This document shows positions 58,813 through 64,000 of a stretch of DNA of 64,000 nt, one piece after another. The position numbers were made by a program, and so were the translations under genes. The stretch is from positions 460,882 through 524,881 of the forward strand of contig NZ_LRUB01000002.1 of NCBI RefSeq assembly GCF_001550065.1, read 5' to 3'. The stretch comes from Kordiimonas lipolytica. Its GTDB lineage: Bacteria; Pseudomonadota; Alphaproteobacteria; Sphingomonadales; Kordiimonadaceae. Each line of letters begins with the position of its first letter. Positions within the stretch are counted from its first letter, which is position 1. Under the pieces are notes generated by a model. It was not told where the DNA came from. It ran no database searches and saw nothing but the letters and a program-made list of their open reading frames with translations.

Positions 58813-60144
58813 TTATTTCCCAAGGAGATCCAGTGCGATTACTGTCATAGCCTCCACGCCTGCCTTGATAGATGGTTCAGGCGCAATCTTGAACAGCGGC
58901 GAATGGTGCCCGGCAACAGCTGGGCCGCCATTCTTTTCCGCGTCAAAGGCTTCCTGCGGTGTGCCGCCCACGATGAAATAGAAGCCCGGAACGGCTGGGT
59001 CTACCTGGCTAAAATAGGCGAAGTCTTCTGCGCCCATATTCTTCTGCTCGTAATAGGCCACCTGGTCTTCGGGGAAATGGCCCCGCAGCACATCATCTAG
59101 GCGGGCTGTCAGCGCCTTGTCGTTCACCGTTGTTGGTGTGCTTTCAATCGAAAGTTCAACTGTTGGCAGCTTGTCTTCCGGCAGGCCTGCCACACGGCCT
59201 GTGTTTTCCGCGATGCGCTTGATGCCCTGCAAAAGCTTGTGCCGGACTTCCTCGTCGTTCGAGCGCACGGTCAGCGTCAGCTCTGCCTTGTCGGAGATGA
59301 TGTTGTTCTTGGTGCCCGCGTGGAAGGTGCCTACGGTAACAACGCCCGGCGAGAGGGGTGAAATTTCACGTGCCACCAGTGTCTGCAGCGCATTCACGAT
59401 CTGGGCGCCGATCACGATCGGGTCCTTACCCAGATGCGGGGAAGCGCCGTGTGTGCCCACGCCGTGCACCGTGATATGCACGCTATCCGATGAGCTGTAC
59501 ATAATGCCGGGCCGGTAGACGATCGTGCCGGCTGGGGCTTGTGCTGCCACATGCAGCGCCACGGCATAATCAGGCCGCGGGAATTTTTCATAAAGGCCGT
59601 CTTCGATCATGGCCTTGGCGCCGCTGATGATCTCCTCTGCCGGTTGCCCGACCAGAAGAACGGTGCCCTGCCATTTGTCTTTCATCGCCACCAGTTGGCG
59701 GGCTGTGCCCACAAGCCCGGTCATATGCATGTCGTGACCGCAGGCGTGCATCACAGGCATTTCAACCCCGGCCATATTCACCTGCCGTTTGGTGGATGCA
59801 TACGGCAGGCCCGATTTTTCCTCAACCGGCAGGCCGTCCATGTCGGCGCGGATCAGAAGTGTTGGCCCTTCGCCGTTCTTCATCATGGCCACCAGGCCGG
59901 TTTTGCCAACGCCGGTGGTGACATCGAACCCGAGCGCGCTCAGCTCTTTCGAAAGCCGTTCTGCGGTCGCGCTTTCGCGGAAGGAAAGGTCAGGGTTCTT
60001 GTGCAGATAAACAAACAGGTCCTCAAGATAGTCATAGTCTTTGGCAATGGTGTCCTTGAGGCTGTGATTGTCGGCGGTGGCCGTCAGGCTTGTGCAGGCC
60101 ATCAGGCCAATAATGGTTGCGGTTTTGAAAATTGATTTTTTCAT
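58813..60144 (-). CDS. M20-family amidohydrolase, exported
   Basis: This 443-residue peptidase/aminoacylase-type metal hydrolase has a signal peptide (TATIIGLMACTSLTATA). Its M20D motifs are ADMDGLPVEE, HACGHDMH, GQPAEE and GAEDFAYF. The dimerisation domain lies between residues of about 210 and 320. The start at 60144 follows GAGGGAC; the frame opens 4 codons earlier. Export is seen for some hippurate- and acyl-amino-acid hydrolases of this group. The substrate is unassigned. Confidence 0.92.
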   Translation of the reverse strand: MKKSIFKTATIIGLMACTSLTATADNHSLKDTIAKDYDYLEDLFVYLHKNPDLSFRESATAERLSKELSALGFDVTTGVGKTGLVAMMKNGEGPTLLIRADMDGLPVEEKSGLPYASTKRQVNMAGVEMPVMHACGHDMHMTGLVGTARQLVAMKDKWQGTVLLVGQPAEEIISGAKAMIEDGLYEKFPRPDYAVALHVAAQAPAGTIVYRPGIMYSSSDSVHITVHGVGTHGASPHLGKDPIVIGAQIVNALQTLVAREISPLSPGVVTVGTFHAGTKNNIISDKAELTLTVRSNDEEVRHKLLQGIKRIAENTGRVAGLPEDKLPTVELSIESTPTTVNDKALTARLDDVLRGHFPEDQVAYYEQKNMGAEDFAYFSQVDPAVPGFYFIVGGTPQEAFDAEKNGGPAVAGHHSPLFKIAPEPSIKAGVEAMTVIALDLLGK

Positions 60145-60338
60145 CTTGTCCCTCAAATCCCGTTGGTAGGCGCTGCCGGAACGCGGCGGCGGGGCTCCGC
60201 CATGCTTTCTTTTGTTCCGGTTTCAGTCGTAAGTTGTTGCTACGAATATAGGGGGATTCGAAAGGGGGTCGAATTTTTTTTATGTCTGGTTTGATTGTGT
60301 CGTTGACTCAGGGGGCGCACTTGGCTATCCACGGCGGC

Positions 60339-60428
60339 GGAGAGGTGGCCGAGTGGCTTAAGGCGCTCGCCTGCTAAGCGAGTTGGGGCTAACGCCCCTC
60401 GCGGGTTCGAATCCCGTCCTCTCCGCCA
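60339..60428 (+). tRNA. tRNA-Ser (anticodon GCT)
   Basis: This 90-base tRNA has a GGAGAGG/CCTCTCC acceptor stem, the anticodon stem CTCGC/GCGAG with loop CTGCTAA (anticodon GCT, reading AGC and AGT), a long class-II variable arm (TTGGGGCTAACGCCCCT) and a T-arm with GGTTCGAATCC. The 3' CCA is encoded. Decayed and mobile DNA lies just downstream, so it may have been an integration site. Confidence 0.97.
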
Positions 60429-61072
60429 TTGCGACCAGTAGGTTGTGCTTGTTGCTAAGTAATTGAAATATAACAATTATTTAGCGATTGGGAGGTTGAT
60501 TGGTTTCAGCCGACTTATTTCCAGCGCGACCAGTTCAGTCGCGAAATCTGATTCCATAGCAAGGAATCGGGGGTTCTTGAGGTCACTCCGTTGATCGGTG
60601 AGAACAAATGGTTGCTCAGTTGCTGACATAAGCAAGTCTTTAACCTTTCTTGCGAACGTCGGACACAGACCCGTAGAGGCCCTTAGGGCACTACCAAGGT
60701 CGGTGATGAGTGATTAGTCTATTCTAGACAAGTAGTGAGCAATAACTGCTCAATGAAAGTCTCTTGTAGGCGCCAACTCTTGGCTGTTTGGGGATAAATT
60801 CCCCGCGCAGAGCGAAGAGGATAGTTGGATCGGATACCCACACGGTATCTGCGAAGGCTGGCGCGCATCTACAAGATGACAACCCTCCCTTCATGATTCA
60901 GCGTTTGTCAGAACCTCAGCAGGCAAAGCCTAGCAAAAGATCTGACATGTCCTCTTCGCGTCTGCGTTTTCCAGAGCAAGGAAATGAGCATGACGAAAGC
61001 TTCTTTGATAATTGCTCAACCGGGCATGCCCGGTAGCGAACCTGTTGTTCAGCCAACAGTAACCTGGGGACA
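60429..61072. other. Decayed region between tRNA-Ser and group II intron
   Basis: This 640-base stretch is lower in GC and holds no complete gene. A minus-strand open segment (60477-60713, see separate entry), a plus-strand protein-like run (about 60762-60889) and an 82-codon plus frame (60788-61036) are present. A perfect 16-bp palindrome ACCGGGCATGCCCGGT sits at 61019-61034, 38 bases before the intron. I read it as remnants of lost accessory genes. Confidence 0.45.
60477..60713 (-). pseudogene. C-terminal gene remnant
   Basis: An open frame of about 78 codons follows an in-frame stop and has no credible start before an internal ATG at about 60628. Its translation looks protein-like (SALRASTGLCPTFARKVKDLL, then AMESDFATELVALEISRLK), and a 50-residue protein from that ATG is an alternative. 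I do not recognise the family. Confidence 0.35.
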
Positions 61073-61787
61073 GTGCGTAGCTGGTAACGGCTGCGTGCCA
61101 AGCGTCCCGACAATGTATCCCCGAAAGGCATGTCGTCCCGCAAGGGTTCGGCATGGATTCTGCCAGCAGCAAGGCGGATGAGGAGCTAGGTTGGATGGTA
61201 TGATAAACGCAAGTGAACTGTCGATAAACGTCGTGAAGGACCAAAGGCTCAAGCTGCTAGATAGGGCCTTAACCAAAAGGTGTGTGGCCGGTCCGTCCAC
61301 TTGGCGGTTGGGCGGCGCTGACATTCAGGCCACCGGCGAACAGACAGTATCTAACCCATCCGTGTTATCAAAGGGGAACTGGGTAAACCCGTATCTGTGC
61401 CCCGAAGTTCGAATCCTGTGCTCTCCCAAGGAGGGCGGATATTCGAACGGGCAGGAACTTTGCCACCTCTCCAAGAGAGGGAAGTTCTGGGGCAGGCAAA
61501 CCGTAAGGAATGCTGATGCAGGTGCGGGCAGAAGAGGATGCAAAAAGCGAAGGCCGTTCTGTAATGGGGCGGATAGGGGTTTAAACGTTATCCCACCCGA
61601 AAGGGGAGCAGACTTGCATCTGGTGTCTCATGGTGAGACGAACCAAGGAAACACTTCTAAAACGGAGGGAGGCGATTACCGGCTCCCTTCGGGGAACCCA
61701 GTAACCGCCTCCAAAGACAAGCAAATGCTCGATCTTCTTGCATCTTTGAATGTAAGAAGCGCGCTTTGCGAAATCAAGGAGGTAAGC

Positions 61788-63506
61788 ATGATTAGTCATC
61801 TTTGTAATGAGGATGCTGTTGCCTCCGGCGTTCCCGACCACTGGGCCGATATCGATTGGTCCCGCGTGGAAGAGAATGTCAGAAGGTTACAGGTCCGAAT
61901 TGCCAAGGCAACCCGAGAGAGGAACTGGCGCAAGGTGAAAACCCTGCAACGGTTTCTGACCCGGAGCTTTTCAGGTCGCGCGCTGGCGGTCAGGAGAGTG
62001 ACGGAAAACCGCGGAAAACGGACCCCCGGCGTTGACGGGGTTACGTGGTCGCGGCCTATTTTGAAACGGTGGGCGGTGGATGACCTCGGGCGGCACGGTT
62101 ATAGAGCCATGCCGCTCAGGCGCGTTCACATCCCCAAGGCCAATGGAAAGAAGCGCCCTTTGGGCATTCCGACCATGAGGGACAGAGCCATGCAGGCGCT
62201 GCACCTTCTGGCCTTGCAGCCGGTGGCGGAAACCACGGCAGACCGGAACTCATACGGGTTCCGCGTCGGTCGCTCCACACAGGACGCTATCGAACAAGTC
62301 AAGAATCTTCTCGACAAGAACGGTAGTGCCCAGTGGATATTGGAAGCCGACATCAAAGGCTGTTTCGATGCCATAGATCATGACTGGCTGATGGAGAATG
62401 TTCCGATGGACAAGACCCTGATCCGGGAATGGTTGAAAGCAGGTGTTGTGGATATGGGTCGGCTCAAGGCCACCGAAGCAGGGACGCCGCAAGGGGGTAT
62501 CATTTCCCCCACGCTCGCGAACCTCGCGCTCGATGGCTTGGAGGCTAAGCTGGTGGAGACCTTCGGGTCGATCACCATCAAGGCCAACCGGCACAAACAC
62601 AACAAGGTCTCGTTCGTGCGGTATGCGGACGACTTCATCATCACCGGCAGCTCGAAAGAGCTTCTGGAAGATGAGGTCAAACCTCTTGTGGAAAAACATC
62701 TGGCCGACCGTGGCTTGGTGCTATCTCAGGAGAAAACCCGCATCACGCATATTGACGACGGTTTCGATTTCCTCGGCTGGAACGTGCGCAAGTACAAGGG
62801 CAAATGCCTGATCCAGCCGTCGAAGAAGAATGTGCAAGCATTCCTCGATAAATGTCGGACCCTCTTCAAAGAGAACGCGGCCGCCACGCAGCAGGGGCTG
62901 ATATGGCAGATCAATCCGGTCATTCGTGGCTGGACGAACTATCACAAATCGGTCGCTGCCGGGCAGACGTTCACCTATGTGGACCATGCCCTGTGGAAAC
63001 TGCAATGGCGATGGGCCAAACGGCGGCATCCAGAGAAACCGGCCAAGTGGATCATGAAGCGCTATTTCATGACCAAGGGACGGCGAAACTGGATTTTCGC
63101 GGCGAAAGACCGGAATGAGAAAACGGGTACGGACGAGGTTGTCTCTCAGCTTCTGGCTGAAGACACCAAAATCCGTCGCCATGCCAAGGTTAGGATGGAT
63201 GCCAATCCATTCGATCCGGCATGGGATGCCTATTTCGAACGGCGGCAACAGGAGAAGTTGCTGGAGAAATACCAGCACCGGAAACTGGAGCCGACGCTCA
63301 TCAGGCGTCAAAGGGGTCAGTGCGCGCATTGCGGACTACCTCTGACGATTGAAGAAGAGGTGCATGTACATCATGTCATCGAACGCCAGCATGGCGGGAC
63401 GGACAAGATGGACAATCTTGTGGCTCTTCATCCGGTCTGCCATCGGCAGATACATCGTTCCGATCCTCAATCGGATGAGCCGGTCCTCACTCCGATAAGG
63501 GCTTAG
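61788..63506 (+). CDS. ltrA-like: Group II intron reverse transcriptase/maturase with HNH endonuclease
   Basis: The intron-encoded protein (572 residues) drives splicing and retrohoming. The ATG at 61788 has a strong AAGGAGG ribosome site; the open frame runs 199 codons upstream through intron domain I, which is RNA, not protein. The reverse transcriptase blocks are intact: KKRPLGIPTMRDR, the conserved ADIKGCFDAID, GTPQGGIISPTLAN and catalytic YADD in VRYADDFIITG. A maturase X region and a C-terminal HNH domain (CAHCGLPL, then HVHHVIERQHGGTDKMDNL and HPVCH) follow. It appears functional. Confidence 0.93.
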   Translation: MISHLCNEDAVASGVPDHWADIDWSRVEENVRRLQVRIAKATRERNWRKVKTLQRFLTRSFSGRALAVRRVTENRGKRTPGVDGVTWSRPILKRWAVDDLGRHGYRAMPLRRVHIPKANGKKRPLGIPTMRDRAMQALHLLALQPVAETTADRNSYGFRVGRSTQDAIEQVKNLLDKNGSAQWILEADIKGCFDAIDHDWLMENVPMDKTLIREWLKAGVVDMGRLKATEAGTPQGGIISPTLANLALDGLEAKLVETFGSITIKANRHKHNKVSFVRYADDFIITGSSKELLEDEVKPLVEKHLADRGLVLSQEKTRITHIDDGFDFLGWNVRKYKGKCLIQPSKKNVQAFLDKCRTLFKENAAATQQGLIWQINPVIRGWTNYHKSVAAGQTFTYVDHALWKLQWRWAKRRHPEKPAKWIMKRYFMTKGRRNWIFAAKDRNEKTGTDEVVSQLLAEDTKIRRHAKVRMDANPFDPAWDAYFERRQQEKLLEKYQHRKLEPTLIRRQRGQCAHCGLPLTIEEEVHVHHVIERQHGGTDKMDNLVALHPVCHRQIHRSDPQSDEPVLTPIRA

Positions 63507-63514
63507 AGAGGCTT

Positions 63515-63548
63515 GAGCCGTGTACAGGGAAACTTGTACGCACGGTTC
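63515..63548 (+). ncRNA. Group II intron domain V
   Basis: This is a canonical 34-nt catalytic hairpin with the AGC triad at 63516-63518, the GAAA tetraloop at 63529-63532 and a CACGGTTC 3' strand. Domain VI follows at about 63551-63587, with the bulged A at 63583. Confidence 0.92.
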
Positions 63549-63591
63549 TTAGGGGGGGATGGAGCAGCAATGCTCTGTCCCTACCCGGTTT

Positions 63592-63625
63592 AAAAAGGCC
63601 GTCCCTTTCGGGGCGGCCTTTTTTG
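63592..63625 (+). terminator. Rho-independent terminator after intron
   Basis: A GGCCGTCCC/GGGGCGGCC stem with a TTTC loop is followed by a T6 run, with A5 on the left, so it is probably bidirectional. The group II intron ends immediately before it. Confidence 0.9.
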
Positions 63626-63707
63626 TTGCGCTGGATGTCGCTCTGGCGACGTCGGTGCCTGTTTTGGCTGTCTGCCCAATCCAGTAACCGGGGCTTTCCT
63701 GTTGCCC

Positions 63708-63742
63708 AAAAAAAGAGGAGAGAGCCGGAGCTCCCTCCTCAG
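63708..63742 (-). terminator. Rho-independent terminator for the RTX gene
   Basis: On the minus strand, GAGGAGGGAGC-TCCG-GCTCTCTCCTC is followed by seven Ts, 20 bases after the RTX stop. Confidence 0.88.
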
Positions 63743-63761
63743 CCTAGTGACCGCGCTGTAG

Positions 63762-64000
63762 CTAGAGGTCGATCGAGGCGGACTGGAGATCAGACAGACC
63801 CAGCCCTACCAGGAATACAGAGGAGCCGTCCCCAGTATCGATCAACACACCTGCTTCCCCATTCACGGTCGTCTCCTGACTGGCAGCCAGAACATCATTA
63901 ACTGATGTGAAGTCCGTATTGGTATTGACCAGGTAAAGGGTATCGAGCGCGGTGTCGAAATCGTCCACAACATCATTGCCGTGATTGTTGCCGAAGAAGA
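63762..64000 (-). CDS. RTX-type calcium-binding protein, C-terminal fragment
   Basis: The last 78 codons of a gene that enters from the right edge. The translation shows the ending of a haemolysin-type calcium-binding repeat protein (FFGNNHGNDVVDDFDTALDTL, split here), a G/D-rich Asp-Phe turn and hydrophobic tail strands. RTX proteins are normally exported by type I secretion through a C-terminal signal. The family and function of the full protein cannot be told from this piece. Confidence 0.75.
   Translation of the reverse strand, partial: FFGNNHGNDVVDDFDTALDTLYLVNTNTDFTSVNDVLAASQETTVNGEAGVLIDTGDGSSVFLVGLGLSDLQSASIDL

Larger units (their letters stand above)
61073..63590 (+). mobile_element. 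Group II intron with RT-HNH maturase
   Basis: The element starts at a GTGCG 5' consensus (61073-61077). About 700 bases of structured RNA (domains I-III) follow, then a maturase gene in domain IV, a canonical 34-nt domain V and a domain VI hairpin with a bulged A at 63583. The 3' end falls at about 63584-63591; I cannot fix it because no AY dinucleotide is clear. The class looks chloroplast-like or group IIB/C. It lies directly before a strong terminator stem. Exon-binding pairings could not be verified by eye. Confidence 0.8.

Noticed and set aside
61406..61427. tRNA T-arm-like stretch inside the intron, matching the tRNA-Ser 3' end at about 18 of 20 bases
   Set aside because: It forms one strand of an intron hairpin with the ATTCGAAC run at 61441-61448; the likeness is probably chance, so I do not call an attachment site.
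61191..61787. N-terminal 199 codons of the long intron open frame
   Set aside because: This covers the structured RNA of intron domains I-III; the strong ribosome site at 61788 marks the maturase start.
1..64000. CRISPR array, rRNA operon or phage structural genes
   Set aside because: I saw no evenly spaced direct repeats, no rRNA sequence and no capsid or tail genes in the window.

Overview
The window looks like a chromosome segment of a Gram-negative alphaproteobacterium. The evidence is a GC-rich codon style, PAS_5-type, TorF/Gcw_chp and Sel1 proteins, a five-enzyme HutF/HutG histidine pathway, many exported lipoproteins and peptidases, and gcdR-gcdH-gcdG. A marine Kordiimonadales-like lineage is my guess only. 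Most of the window is ordinary core and metabolic DNA. The accessory signals cluster at 6.6-7.5 kb, 42.6-44.9 kb, 47.6-49.9 kb and 60.3-63.6 kb.

Layout. 1-2.3 kb: tail of an ABC ATPase, cobQ and a TRIC-type channel. 2.3-9.4 kb: a DUF2855 protein, MscS, an M13 metallopeptidase lipoprotein, two tandem small paralogues, an exported metallo-beta-lactamase-fold hydrolase and a Sel1 lipoprotein. 9.4-12.8 kb: the glutarate module (LysR regulator, glutaryl-CoA dehydrogenase, CoA-transferase). 12.8-16.1 kb: a nitrilase downstream of a subtilase autotransporter lipoprotein. 16.3-20 kb: exported YHS and VOC proteins, a VIC-type cation channel with a zinc ribbon, and gamma-glutamyltransferase. 20-29 kb: an RND pump with its adaptor, divergent from an ABC pump with its adaptor. 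29-42.6 kb: two orphan histidine kinases around purD, xseA, an M23 peptidase and a TorF porin, then a CysQ/IMPase protein, PmbA, an exported dienelactone hydrolase and TrhP. 42.6-48.4 kb: a membrane TIR-TPR protein, UbiD, a sterol-desaturase-family enzyme and a Crp/Fnr regulator.

48.4-57.3 kb is a histidine-utilisation locus: hutI divergent from hutF-hutC-hutU-hutH-hutG, with a perfect HutC-type palindrome between the two arms. A decayed copy of the hutI 3' end lies 1.4 kb away, and the two copies bracket an unrecognised, lower-GC exported-protein gene.

57.3-60.2 kb holds an ICMT-like methyltransferase, a VOC protein, a PAS_5 protein and an exported M20 amidohydrolase. tRNA-Ser(GCT) follows, then about 640 bp of decayed sequence. 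A complete-looking group II intron comes next (RT-maturase with HNH, domains V and VI visible), ending just before a strong terminator. The window closes in the C-terminus of an RTX-type protein on the minus strand.

The main regulatory observations are three tandem 14-bp palindromes before the RND operon, an 18-bp perfect palindrome before the TIR gene, a 22-bp near-palindrome before the Crp/Fnr gene, and the HutC operator. Starts were moved downstream of the longest open frame where a Shine-Dalgarno sequence or signal peptide supported it. I did not find a convincing wholly new multi-gene system. The best leads are the TIR-TPR locus, the duplicated hutI tail with its cargo gene, the tandem small paralogues and the triple operator.
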